NCBI GenBank assembly: GCA_037954665.1
Contig: JBBMOL010000018.1
Location: forward strand, 806,001-870,000
DNA length: 64,000 nt
Reading direction: 5' to 3'
Origin: Laguncularia racemosa
Lineage: Eukaryota > Streptophyta > Magnoliopsida > Myrtales > Combretaceae
Of this stretch, positions 10,130 to 21,549 are shown one piece after another. The position numbers and the translations under genes are program-made. Position 1 is the stretch's first letter; each line of letters starts with the position of its first letter. Under the pieces are notes generated by a model. It worked only from the letters and a program-made list of their open reading frames with translations, was not told the DNA's origin and ran no database searches.

Positions 10130-12870
10130 CATTGTTATAACCCAACCACCATTTCCTCTCTCCTTCTAAACCATATCCTTTCATTAAAAGCAAGCCTTAA
10201 TTTTCACACCTCACCATCTGCATCTAACTTCTTTAAGTTGTACACTATCCCATATCGTTCCTTCCATATCAGCCATGCCAGCCACACCACTTAACCACCA
10301 ACTTCCTCTGCATTCCCATAAAAGGTACGAGCTTTGTCAACACTTTTTTTCATCCATTACTAGAAGAAACCTATCGTACTCTTCTCAATGCACAACCTAA
10401 GAGCTCTAAATCATACCACTTCAACTCACCGACAAAGGACTAGGGCATACTCTACTACTTCTAACTCACCATAGAAAGGGCATTACCAATCAAGTGTTAT
10501 ACATCTTCTAGTAATAATTGCCATTATAGGCAATGAATCTATAAAAAACCTCCATAAAAAGTGTTTAACTTTTAGATGTACATTTAACTTCCATAAAATT
10601 TCCAATCTTTTTTAGCTACCACCTACAATGAAGAAGGCTCAACTAAAGGAGACTCATGATTCTATTTTGATAAGAAATAATATACTAATTTAGCTTTATA
10701 GTCACTAGTTTTTGTATATGGCCATATAAATCTGTTTAGCCCCAATCTAATAGGTATGCAAATCTCATTAACAACCTTCTTTTCCTCTTTTGATAGCCTA
10801 TTTGTGAATCCATTGAAATCTCATAATCAACCATCATTGTCATTATGTTCATTCACCATCAATTCTTAGCTCAATTCAATCTCCAGTGAGCTTAGTCTAA
10901 AGTCTTTCAAAGAAGGAACCCAATTGTCTTTCCTTGTAGATATCGTCCTACCATCATTAACTTGCTAGAAAGTCCCTTTAAACAAAGCATATCTACCCTC
11001 TAAAATGCTTGACTAACCCCATATAGCCTTTCTACCTTTCTTTGGATCTCTAAATCTTGACAATGAAAAATAGATCCCCTTTAAAATTTTCACCCAAAGG
11101 GCATTTAGAGAATTCTATAGCCATCTTTGATAACAATGCTAAATTAAAGGAATGTAGATCTTTCATGCCCAGTCCTCTTAGTTCCATGGGCCTTGTGAGG
11201 GTTTTCCAACTCACCTAGTGGATTTTCCCTTCCTTCTTTACCTGAATCCTCCAAAACTTAGCAACCTACTATTCACCAAGTTGCTCCACCTCTTAGGCAA
11301 TTTGAAACAGCACAAAGTACACAGGGATGGCAAAAGCTACTACCTTGATTAAAACTTCCCTACCAACTAGGCTAAGCAAACTCTACTTCCAACCTCGAAG
11401 TTTCTTTTCTATCTTGTATTTAACAAACTTTAGAGCATCCATCTTAGAACTACCTAAAATGAATGGCAAACCCAAGTATTTGCCCAGATCATTTGTTAGT
11501 TTCAACTCCTAGAAATTAGTCACCTACTGCATAACATTAATAAGAGTATTACCACTGGAAAAAAAAAAAGTATTTGACATGTCAAAATTAACAAGTTGAC
11601 TCAAAGCTATACAATATATTGATAATGTCCTCTTGAGCAACTCTAAATTGTAATATGAAATTTTAACCAAAAAAAAAAAAAAAATAGAGAGTCATCAACA
11701 AAGAGTAAGTGAGAGATCATTGGATATCTCAATTTGGTTCTAAGGCCTTACAAACTCCCTTCCTAGACAAGAAAATTCAGCCTCTTGGACAAAACATCCA
11801 CCACTATAATGAACAATTATAGCGACAACGAGGTTGCCTTGTCTTAGGTCCATTATTGGCTTTACATGCCCAAGCACTCTCCCATTCACAACTACATTAT
11901 ATTCCACTATAGTTACACAAGTCATAATCTACCCTATCCACCTTTCATTCATCTTAAGTCTCCTTAAAACACCCCTTAAAAATTCCCATTCCACTCGATA
12001 ATAGGCCTTATTCACATTAATTTTAACAGCACAACTAAAATCCTTTCCTTTCTTTTTATTTTGGGTAAATATTATATTTGATACCTCAACTTTATTTATT
12101 TTTACAATTAGCTATCTCAAATTTTAAAATGTTAATTTACTACTTAAAATTTACATATTTTTGCAATTAACTACCAGAACTTTGCCCCCTTTTACAATCA
12201 ACTACTTAGACCTTACTTATTTTTATAATTAACTACTTCACCTAGATATTATAAGTAACATCAAAAAGTTTGTATGTAGTAATTAGTAAATTAATACTTT
12301 TAAACTTTAGGTTAATTGTCAAAATGAACAAAATTCAAATACCAAATATAACATTTACCCTTTTGGTTTTAAAGCAGTGGAATAATTCATGAGCAACCAA
12401 TATATTATCTTGAATCATCTTACCTGAAATAAATGCACTTTGGTTATCATAAATGAAAAACACAAAGGAAAGGTTTGAACCTATTTATAAAGATTTTAGA
12501 AATTATTTTAGAGAGAAAATACTTGAGAATCCATTTGATCTTAGTGCTTTTAGCACACCCATTTGAAATACTACATAGGGTAGCATTCATCCCTTAAAGA
12601 CTGGCTCTACTTAGCTTAAGACTTCTTCCATGTTATCACCGGCATCACCCTTATACAACCTCTGAAAAAATTCAGTGAAAGTATCCACTATTCCTTATTC
12701 TTCTTCCATCTAAATCCCGTTATAATCCTAAATTCTTAATATTGTATTTCTTTGTCTTCTCCAAATAGTCAATTGGTAGAAGAAAGAAGTATTATGGCCA
12801 TCACAATTTAACTAATTAACTCTCAAGCGTTGATGCTAATACATTTCTTCTTTAGCCCATAGCTCCTAAC
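10130..12870 (-). pseudogene. LINE reverse transcriptase relic
   Basis: Target-primed reverse transcriptase of the LINE, minus strand. The catalytic box reads LFVDDSLF at about 11685-11708 (FVDD replacing the common FADD). Downstream it reads YLGLPFILGSS, ALKFVKYKIEKKLRGWK and LVGREVLIKVVAFAIPVYF (11480-11300), the standard thumb region. The zinc-binding end and linker run to about 10150. The N-terminal part (12870-12361) is cut off from the palm (12062 leftwards) by a MITE. Poly(A/T) runs of 9 to 15 bases and many stops show long decay. Confidence 0.7.
12063..12360. mobile_element. foldback MITE in LINE reverse transcriptase
   Basis: A 298-bp element with terminal inverted repeats of about 48 bp. 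It opens GGGTAAATATTATATTTG and closes CAAATATAACATTTACCC, differing at one position. The inner arms also pair (CTTTATTTATTTTTACAATTA with TAATTGTCAAAATGAACAAA). The centre has sub-repeats around ACAATCAACTACTTAG and TAATTAACTACTT. T-rich flanks (TTTT each side) allow a short target duplication but do not prove one. It is the same family as the copy at 4003-4284. Confidence 0.75.
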
Positions 12871-12874
12871 ACTT

Positions 12875-13900
12875 TCAAAATAACATGTTCCTCCTCCCCA
12901 TTAAATTATTCTCATCATTTTTTATTTCACTAAGCTTGTGGAGAAGTTTCTCAATCTGCCCCTTATTATTTGAAACTACCCTCTTACTCCATTCCATCAA
13001 ATTTTGTTGATAGATAGCTAAACTATCTAATGTTGTTGACATAGGATCAGCACTTATATTCACACGATAGCTCTCCTCTATCACCTCTCTACAACCCCTA
13101 ATAGCTCTTTACAAATTTTCAAAACAAAATTGCTCGAAACTTTTCACTTCGTGGCTAACTAAAGACATTACCAATGCCACATGATCAAACCCAACAGCTG
13201 GTTGATGAACCACATTTGTGCTAAGATAACATGTTAACTAGTCATTTGAAACCCAGACTCAATCAATTCTCTCCTTCACCAACACACCATCATATCTTTT
13301 TATTAAGCTAAGTGAACTTTTGACCTTTGAAACCAACATCTACTAAATGGGCATTAGATACCATGTTTCTAAAACCTTATATCTATCTTCTACATCTTGC
13401 CTTGCCTCTACACTTCCCATTATCTTTTAGGATTTCATTAAAATCTCCCACACACATCTAAGGACCCTTTATAGCCTATAATAACTGAACTAAATCTGCT
13501 CATAAAGCTCTCTTCCCATAGAAATCATTTGGTGAATAAACCTAAACAATTATTCCTCGCTCTAGCCCTTTACTATCATGCACTCTAGTCACAATGTATA
13601 TGTTATTATATTCCAATACTTCAATTTCTAGCCCACTCATCCACCATAAAGACAAACCACTCACAAAGGAGGGACATAAAATGACCTAACATATCTCATT
13701 CTCCTTCTTATTTGATCTACAAAACTTGATTTATTTTTATTTCCATAAGAAAAACTATACTAGTATTAATTTTTTTTACTAGCCCATAATGGTTATTAAT
13801 TGTCAAAGGTGGACTTGCCCTAAACAATTCCAACTTATAGACTTCATGACCACTGTGTGGCTATTATAAGCCAGCTACCACTACCTATAAATGAATTAAT
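12875..13900 (-). pseudogene. LINE apurinic-type endonuclease relic
   Basis: The endonuclease domain nicks target DNA to prime LINE insertion. The key visible motif on the minus strand is VGDFNEIL at about 13428-13455, the conserved GDFN box of L1 endonucleases. The segment 13084-12875 is an open stretch linking endonuclease to reverse transcriptase (EWSKRVVSNNKGQIEKLLHK), as in intact elements. Other conserved blocks (the N-terminal WN-GL box, the SDH box) are too decayed to place. Confidence 0.6.
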
Positions 13901-13959
13901 ATCAGCTTCTTTAACCACAAACTCAATCAAATAAATCGCATCAACTAACTCCTCTCCTT

Positions 13960-15370
13960 ATTTACTTTTTGCTCTCCTCAACTTCCTCTTTGTTGGTTGC
14001 TAATGTTTTTCTTCCCATACATCCTTGACCACCCAACTGAAATTTATTATCCATTGTTGGATCAAAAGAGAAACCCTCTAGTTTAAGCTTTGTATTGCTT
14101 TTAACAATCCCCTCCTCTCTCCCTCTCTTCAATAATAAATCTTGCAAAGCCTTAACCACTATTAGAGGTATAACAATTTTTAGACTATTTACTTAAGAAA
14201 GCTGACTAATTACTTTTTAGTCCTCGATTTCATTATTCTTAAGAGAGGGGGCGGGGGGGTTGGTTAGGGGGTGGGGAGCTCAATTATATACGTGGCTCTA
14301 GGTTTGCATGATCTAGGTTTGTTATTTAAGGAACAAGAGTTTGAGCATAAATTAGGAGATTGATTTTCTGTGGGTGAGGGAATCAAAACTTTGGAAGTAT
14401 TTTGGTTTAAATGGGATTTGTTGCTTTTCTAATTTGGAGAAATCAATTATGAACCTAGTTTAGTAGGAGTAGTAACAATTGCTTTTGAAGACTCTACGAT
14501 TAATGGTGAAACGGGATTATGAGATGGTGAGGGGTTTTTAGGTGGGGATAAAATATTAGTAGGTTTGACTTGAGCAATTGAAGTAATTGAAACCTTGCCA
14601 TCTTCTTTTTCAACCCCTCAATGTCATTAAGAACTTCCATCTACATCTCTTCTCCTCTCCCTTGCCTAAAAACCATCCTTTACTACATATCCACTCAACT
14701 ACAGTCCATACTTAATACTAAATCCACTCTTAATAGCACACTATTAAGCAACATGAACAAGCTTCCCACAAATGAAACAGAAATCAGTCAATTTATCATA
14801 TTTAAATGAGATCTTGTACCACTCTTCCATAGATCTAGAGATCCACATATCCTTTTTCAACGATTTTGTACAGTTTATCTTAACTCACACCCTTAAGAAA
14901 CTTCTCCTCACACCATTCTCCTTTTGCACATATTCACATTTGATCAACTCATCTAATGAAGCTCCAATGTTGTTTACATTGTACATTGTCATTTGGTCCA
15001 ACTTTAATCTGTGTATCAAAACCCAAAACACCACTAAGTCAAGCTCAATCTTATCAATATTACAATCAAGCCTCCACACTTCCATAATGAAGACATGATC
15101 AAGAACTGACCATGAGCCATCATAAAAAACATCTATCATCTCTAGTGGTTCAAAAGACACTAAGAACTTGTTAACACTAATCAGATTAAAAGAAACTTGG
15201 CCAAAATCTTCCCAAGCCTTATGGAAAATGTTCATAACTATAGGCCTATTTAGTGCTTTATTAGAAACAACTCTACCCACCACCAAGAATTCCTTTTTAC
15301 TTGAACCACTTGAGTCAAACTCAAGGACTAAACTCCCCTTAGAATTGCTATCATAAGCTTGTATTGTCAT
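13960..15370 (-). pseudogene. LINE ORF1 (DUF4283) relic
   Basis: ORF1 of plant L1 elements encodes an RNA-binding chaperone. The longest open stretch is 161 codons (15370-14885). It matches DUF4283: LVVGRVVSNKALNRPIVMN, then FHKAWEDFGQVSFNLISVNKF, then DGSWSVLDHVFIMEVWRL, ending in the ELDLVVFWVLIHRLKLDQM block. A zinc-knuckle-like segment follows near 14760-14800 (DFCFICGKLVHVA). The rest, to 13960, is proline-poor, charged and broken. An open stretch of 65 codons lies at 14159-13962. The frame at 15370 starts at a Met before the domain. Confidence 0.75.
14247..14277 (+). other. potential G-quadruplex motif
   Basis: Four G runs of 5, 7, 5 and 4 on the + strand with loops of 1, 7 and 1 bases. 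The arrangement is GGGGG C GGGGGGG, then TTGGTTA, then GGGGG T GGGG. It fits the G3+N1-7 rule and stands out in otherwise AT-rich DNA. It lies antisense to the LINE ORF1. There is no evidence of function. Confidence 0.6.
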
Positions 15371-15922
15371 TAGATTTTTACCCTTGTCTAGGTTGCCTAT
15401 ATTTAACTAAAAATAGCAATAAAAAGGACACATTAGAATACCATAAAAGATATTGTTCAAATGTAGGTTGAGATGTGAAATAAACGAGACATAACAAGTA
15501 GAGTAACAAGAAACAAAAGAATGTTGACAATAGTAACAAACAAAATAAATTGGAGACAAAACATGTGGAGAAAAAAAGGCAAAGGACAAAATGCAAAGTA
15601 GCACAAAATGAAAGCAAATAGAAAGGGAGCAATGATGAAAGATACAAGAACAAGTGAAATTAAATCTTACTAACTAGAGTAACAATTTTAGTCAGATGAT
15701 GCAAACTAGTATTGGTATTATGAATAAATGGATGATGCAAGTTATCGTAGAATGAAACATAGAAAAATGGTGTAATGATGAGATGTAAAAATGGATATAT
15801 GAAAGTATTTGGTTTCTATTATTTTTTCTGCAAAATTTAATGTGTATAAAGCTGAAATAGCTACATGAATAAGTAAAGTAGATGAATGAAAGAGATGAGT
15901 TTAAGGAGAAAATATGAAGAAC

Positions 15923-16447
15923 TGATGTCACACTCCAACAAAACATTCACTGTACGGGTTAAACAAACTCTCACAGTATTAATGGAGCAATTTGGATTTG
16001 GGCCCCTTAAGCCTAACTCAACCTTATCATGCCATAGTTGAGCTCTAAAGACCAAAGACTGGATGCCTAAGTCTAAGTCTTAGAGCTAAAGACTAGTTCG
16101 AGTTGAGTTAAGCAGCATGAATCGAGCTAAAGATTAGATCAGCCACACCTACTCAATACATACAAGAGTTTGGGAAAGCGCAACTGGCATACCTTAATGC
16201 TACTTACCATACCTTAACGCTACTTACTAGATTTTCTCACTCCCTAACACCTATAAATAGAGGTTGAGGCCACTTGGTTCTTGCTTTGAAATCTAAACTC
16301 CTTATTCTCTTTTAAAGCTTACTAATTTCACACTGTTTGTTGTACCGACTTAAGTATTGGTGTGGTCACACTAGAACTAGCCCTAGAATTCCTTTAAGCT
16401 TACATTTACTCTCCTATAGGTGCTTCTACCTAGGAAATCTCAACAAC
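15923..16447 (+). repeat. 5' LTR of the Tat element
   Basis: Begins TGATGTCACACTCC and ends in CAACA before the PBS. Aligns with 29715-30155, for example CCACACCTAC at 16144 with 29905, ACACCTATAAATAGAGGTTG at 16248 with 30034, and TTTGTTGTACCGACTTAAG at 16338 with 30112. TATA box TATAAATAG at 16252-16260. The left border is less certain because the 3' copy has lost that part. Confidence 0.75.
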
Positions 16448-16453
16448 AAGATT

Positions 16454-16471
16454 TAGCGTCATCTTTGTGAT
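16454..16471 (+). other. primer-binding site, Tat element
   Basis: TAGCGTCATCTTTGTGAT, six bases after the LTR end, matches the Tat-type PBS text TGGCGCCGTCTGTGGGAA at about 12 of 18 positions. It has the right place and spacing but is decayed. Confidence 0.6.
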
Positions 16472-16499
16472 CTTACTCGTGATAGAAAATACCAATAGC

Positions 16500-17110
16500 A
16501 CCTAAACAAAATCCACCATTAACAAGGAAACCATCAACACACTAGCTATAGACCAAAATGTCTAAGCCATAATGTCTCAAAACCATGCCCTCAGTGGTGT
16601 CATCAACACCATAGTGAGGAGCCCATTAAGAAGAGGCCAACTAAGCTTTTTGAGCTTTGTAAATGCCCACCACAACTAGCAAGTCATGAGCTTGCATGAC
16701 AATAGGCTAAGATTCGATACATTCATCTCATTCTCGAATGAAGACTTAGAGTGAATCTAAACCTCCTACGATGATGCCTCAGTGATCAATGCCTATAACT
16801 AGATGAAACCTAGGCTCAAGAACAACATGAAGCCCTACAACCAAGACTTATATAGTTTCAACAATCAATCAGTTTAGATAATAAGTATTATTAACCTTCC
16901 CATGGAGTTGGGAGACAATGAAATCATAGCCCAACAACTCATCAAATTCTTAATGGTAGACTGTTGATATCCCTATAACGTCATCATAGGAAAACTAAGT
17001 CAAAACGCCTTCAAAATGATCACCTCCATGACATAACTTAAAGCTAAATTCCTTACACTAGATAAAGTAGGTGTGTCTTGAGGAGATTAAGAAATTGCCA
17101 AGACCCTATA
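16500..17110 (+). pseudogene. Tat gag-protease relic with internal deletion
   Basis: Around 16600-16860 the frame gives scattered gag-like text. Around 16915-17105 it is the end of the protease region: DNEIIAQQLIKFLMVDC, then YPYNVIIGKLSQNAFKMITS, then KVGVS and EIAKTL. In Tat elements that block sits at the end of the aspartic protease, just before RT. Gag plus protease should take about 2 kb, so most of gag and the catalytic part of the protease are deleted. The text breaks at 17111, where the Athila element inserted, and resumes at 24388. Confidence 0.65.
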
Positions 17111-17115
17111 CATAA

Positions 17116-18574
17116 TGATATTAGTTTATCCTACTACTTTAGATCTATAGGCAAGTGCACTTATTAATTCTATAGTATAGTGGATATTTATATCAAATGT
17201 CGATCCCATAAGTATTATGAGTACTAGTAATTACCTTTTCTCTTATTATTTAATTTGAAAATTTAAGTAAAGTAAGTGAAATAAAACAACAAGTACTTAA
17301 AAGAAAATAACAATCATTAAAAGTGTACCTGAATATTTAATCTCCCCAAAACTATTAATGTAATTAACTAATTATTATTTAATTTCATTATTATATTCTT
17401 AGACCATGGAAATTCCCCATTTGAACTTATAGCTCTTTCAAGTTTACCAATTCCTAATTTCAAGTTGACTAATTAGAATATCTTCATAATTAAAACCCTT
17501 AAAATCGCATTACATTCAATTTGTGAACTCCACTATTAGGTTTGACCATAATTTGGAAGATTTACATCGTCTTATCTCTATGATTATGTGCAACTCCTTC
17601 CAATTATACTAGATCTATTCAAATATATGGTCTCTCAATCTCGGTATAAGAAATCAAACTTCAAACTAATGCGCTGACAATATTAATTTGAAAACAATGA
17701 AGAATACATAATTGGATCATAAGAATGACAATAATTTCATTGAATAATAAATAAAAAAATCACATGTTCGTTCAAGGGTTCATCATACTTGAGTACAAGA
17801 GAAAATTTAAGCTAGCAACATATTGAATTTAAAAGTAACAATATAAAAAGAGTGCATAAAGAAGAGCATCAAATAAACAATAATACTAAAATCTATCACT
17901 ATGCTATTATTACTTGAAAACTCTCTCCCTTTAGCTGGAAATCCATACTCCTTATATAGCCATTAGTTGCTACCTAACTAAGAAAGTTTTAGTTTCTTAG
18001 AGAAAACCTGAACTCTTCATAAATTAGTAAATTTTACTTCAATATATAGTAATGGCTTCTTTAGATTTTAGGAAACTTAGCTACTTTTGAAAGGAAATCA
18101 AATCTTTAGGATGAATTGCACTTTTGGAAAGTAAAATTAAGCTTAGAAATCAAATTCAGAAAGTTGAATTTTTGGCTTTACATGGTCATAGCATGATCGT
18201 GCTATGCCCATGTACCATTACGTTTCAAAGATATCCGAAAATTGCCTTTGACGTGCCCTTTGACATGAACGTATTCTGGCGCATGTGCTTTACATGGTTG
18301 CCTGCATGACTACTTCAAAATGCTTTGTTTTGTTATGTCCTATGTAGCCTTAGATACAGTCATGCTCTTCACCGTGTTATGCTTTCTAATATTGTAAAAT
18401 TGATATTTTTGCTTCAAATTTCACGTAATTCTTTTATTAAATCATAAATTACATTTTAAAGCTCTAAATCAAAATAAATAGTGATTAAGTGCAATATCCA
18501 CACAAAATACAAGATAATTAAATAAAAGACTATTATAAATATTACAATTAATAATTACTTTATAACATTTATCA
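17116..18574 (-). repeat. 3' LTR of the Athila element
   Basis: 1,459 bp, TGATATTAGTTTATCC ... CATTTATCA on the plus strand. Aligns end to end with 22947-24382, with frequent substitutions. Contains near-palindromic CATGGTCATAGCATGATCGTG at about 18181 and CACCGTGTTATGC at 18370, the decayed form of the CACGG-type palindromes common in this lineage. A 61-codon frame inside it (18124-18309) is not meaningful. Confidence 0.85.
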
Positions 18575-20640
18575 AATTCTATGACACTTAAGCATTTGCT
18601 TATTCTTGAGTAAAGATAAACCTTTAGATCTTGACAAAAAAAATTTAGCTTTACTTAACCAATTACCTTAGATAACATTTAATAAATTTGTATTTAAACA
18701 AATTACATTCATTATAAAATTATTTATCCTTAACATCCTTTTTACCTAATCATGCTCAATGTACTGCAAATACTAAAATTATAATTCAAAAGTTAATCTA
18801 TGCAATACCAAAATTTAATATGTTATTTAGACAAAAATTTATAAACCCAAAACCTACTAAACATTATCCAATTAAGAAAACGGTTTTTAAAATTTTGTCC
18901 ACTCAACTAAGGTATATACTTCCCCTTTTTCATCCCCTTGATACCATGACGTCCAACAAAAGCTTTTCTCCATCTATTCCTTGAAAATCCTTCCTTAATT
19001 TTTATAATACTAGGAGTTTTTTTTCTTTAGCAGCATGGAGTAATTTCATCAATCAGTAAGTCTCAAACCAAACAATCTTATACTATTAGGTTTTAAGATA
19101 TCCCTTCGAACCTCCATTAACTCAATTACTTATTTTAATTAGTTTCAATTTTCTCAGACTTTTTTCTTAACCTATGTAGCGAGTTTTAGGCTGATGATCC
19201 TATGCTCGTCACTAAAGTCAATAGGTGTTATCCCTCGAAAGATACCCCATAGGCTTAATTGCTTAAGTCAACAAGGCCCATTGCTGAACTTTATTTATTT
19301 TATTTTATCTCTCAGCTTTTAATTTATAGAAAAAACTTTCAAAAAACAAATTTCGTTAGTTCAATTATTTGAGATCATAGTACTTATAAAAACTTCTAAG
19401 AGATAGGTATATATCAAAGTAAGTTAAAAAACTCGAATTCTCAATCCTTGAATAGTAATATCATTCCAATCTAGAGTTTCTAAATTCTATGCCCAAATGA
19501 CATGTAACTTTGATTAACAATGATTTCACAATTCTATTCTAATCAAGCATTCTAAGTTCACTAATGAAAAGGTAAAAATATATCAAGGGATAAAAACAAC
19601 GTCCAATAATCTACCAAATTATGAATGCAATTTATTTAGTATTATTAAGAGTGATAAATTATCTAATAGTAATTTCTTGGTAAAAATTTAAGGCTTTTTA
19701 TATTATTCCTCTCTCCTATACTTAAAATTGTACATAGTCCTCAATGTACAAAAACAAAACATCAAAATAACCAAAATAATTAATGGGGGGGGGGAATAAT
19801 TCATTGGAAAATAACAAAATACTTCCTTGATAATTTGAGAAATGTTGGATAAAACTTGAAGCTTAATTCTTGTCTTTTTAAAGAAGTAGAGTTCCTAACA
19901 TAGAGAGAAAAAGAAAAATGTAATAGAATATAAGAAAATAAAAGGGAAAGGAATAGCTACACTTGGTTACCAATTTGATTACATAAGTTTTGTAAATTAT
20001 TACAAACTAAACAAAAAATAACGGCCACTAACACGGCCGTGTAGACTCCCATATATCATTATGTGCAACATGGTGTTGCTTGATACGAGGATAGACACGA
20101 GCGTGTAGGTTCCTATGTGTCTTTTTATGCAATCTATGCTTACTTGGCATAGCTAATTAACATAAGCGTGCAAATTCCCATGTATCTTTCTATGAATTTT
20201 TACTCTGCTCAACACGGTTAAGTACATAGCCATGTACTTAGGTGTGGCTCCTTTGAAGCTTTATCCTCTATTTTTTTTTTCTTTGACATGATCATGCTTT
20301 TCTACACAATCAGTTACATAGTTGCAATCACTGGCGTGTCTATCCTATATCCCTAGGCATGGTTGTGCATTGGGTTGTGTAGAATTACATACCCCTTTAT
20401 AGGGTTGTGTTATTCGACCATATAGCTCTATTTAGCTCTTTATTTCTTCATTGTTTCTGCTATCTAGCATTTATGCTTTTAAAGATCAAGTGCAATTCTT
20501 TTATAATAACCAAGTGTAAATAAAACATTAATTAATCTAATAATACTAGATTAAATTATGAAAAGCTAATAAAAACTAAGCTAATACTTAAGTTACCTCC
20601 CAAGATGCGCTTTGCTTAACATTGATAGCTTGTAGTCACT
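18575..20640 (-). other. Athila 3' noncoding region
   Basis: Between the protease end and the 3' LTR. No protein domain seen and no sign of an env-like frame. Notable text: ACACGGCCGTGT at about 20033, an 11-12 bp perfect palindrome, with further CACGAGCGTGTAGG and CAAATTCCCATG variants spaced roughly 60-75 bp apart to about 20240. There is a G10 run at about 19785. The block GCCTCCCAAGA-like (rc) at 20600-20640 resembles the post-pol sequence of Athila elements. Confidence 0.6.
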
Positions 20641-20699
20641 CGCCTTTTGCTAGTCAGGGTGACGACCATTAAATTTTTTGTGTTTAAATTTCTCAAATT

Positions 20700-21290
20700 T
20701 TCCTAGACCCTATTGATTGCCATGAATGGGGTATTATTGTATTGGGTCTATGTGAATACTATCCTACACATAAATATAATCGAGCAAGTTAGACGTATTC
20801 AGAAAATAGCATGTATTGTTACTCTTTGGAGGATGTGGGATTATTTCTAGCATTTTGAAAGTTCTTTTTCCATCTCCAACTTTTAAAGTTAACATCCAAT
20901 TACCTACACCTATTACTGCCTTAGTAGTAGCTAAAAAGGGTGACCTAAAATCAATGGTGCCCCGATGTCCTTGTTTGTATCAAGATTACAAAATCTACTG
21001 GAAAAATAAATGTACCAACCTTAACAAGCACATCTTCAATGATATTGATGGAGTACTTAACAGACTTATCAGCTAACTGAATACTACTGATGGGGTACTT
21101 AATAGACTTATTAGGTAATTGAATACTCGTATGTGTTGGTTTTGATTTTCTAAATCCTAACTTTTCAAACATATGATGTGACATCATATTTATATTCACA
21201 CTTAGGTCAGCTAGAGCTTTATTTATTGATAAATTTCCAATAAGACATGGTAGAGTGAAAACCCCTGGATCCTTCAAATTTCATAACAAC
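20700..21290 (-). pseudogene. Athila aspartic protease relic
   Basis: Retroviral-type protease that would cut the polyprotein. The open stretch 21277-20951 (108 codons) begins DPGVFTLPCLIGN and holds the active-site region as ADLSVNINMM, where Athila proteases have D-L-G-A-S. The catalytic triad is therefore broken. A 42-bp in-frame tandem duplication (units starting at 21047 and 21089) doubles the IQLxxKSxKYxI segment. The end of the domain (IIEDVLVKVGTFIFPVDFV) is well kept. After a frameshift the flap-side text and a tail (FKMLEIIPHPPKSNN) run to about 20800. Confidence 0.8.
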
Positions 21291-21549
21291 TTATTTTGCA
21301 CCTATGCTAAGCATTCCTCACTCAATATTGCAATTGATATCTCTTCCAACTTTTTCTTGTTCGAGAGTAGTTCCTTGAAGTATTTGGTATACTTGGGCAT
21401 CTATGATAGAGCATCAACAATGGGTAAATTAATGTTTAGTTGTTTAAAAATTTCTAGAAACTTACCCGAATGCTCCTCAACACTTTCTTTCCTCAATCAA
21501 ACTGGATAAGCAATGCGTGAAATATATTCTCTAACCTTTGGAGGCTATT

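Larger units (their letters stand above)
9540..15670 (-). mobile_element. L1-type LINE with RNase H domain, decayed
   Basis: Near full-length non-LTR retrotransposon on the minus strand. Reading leftwards: 5' UTR (15670-15371), ORF1 with a DUF4283 nucleic-acid-binding domain (15370-13960), endonuclease (about 13900-12880), reverse transcriptase with FVDD motif (12870-10130) and a terminal RNase H domain (10110-9570). The 3' end is AT-rich near 9540-9560, with no clean poly(A) or target duplication. Stops are frequent and a 298-bp MITE interrupts the reverse transcriptase. The layout is the plant L1 clade with an acquired plant-type RNase H. Confidence 0.8.
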
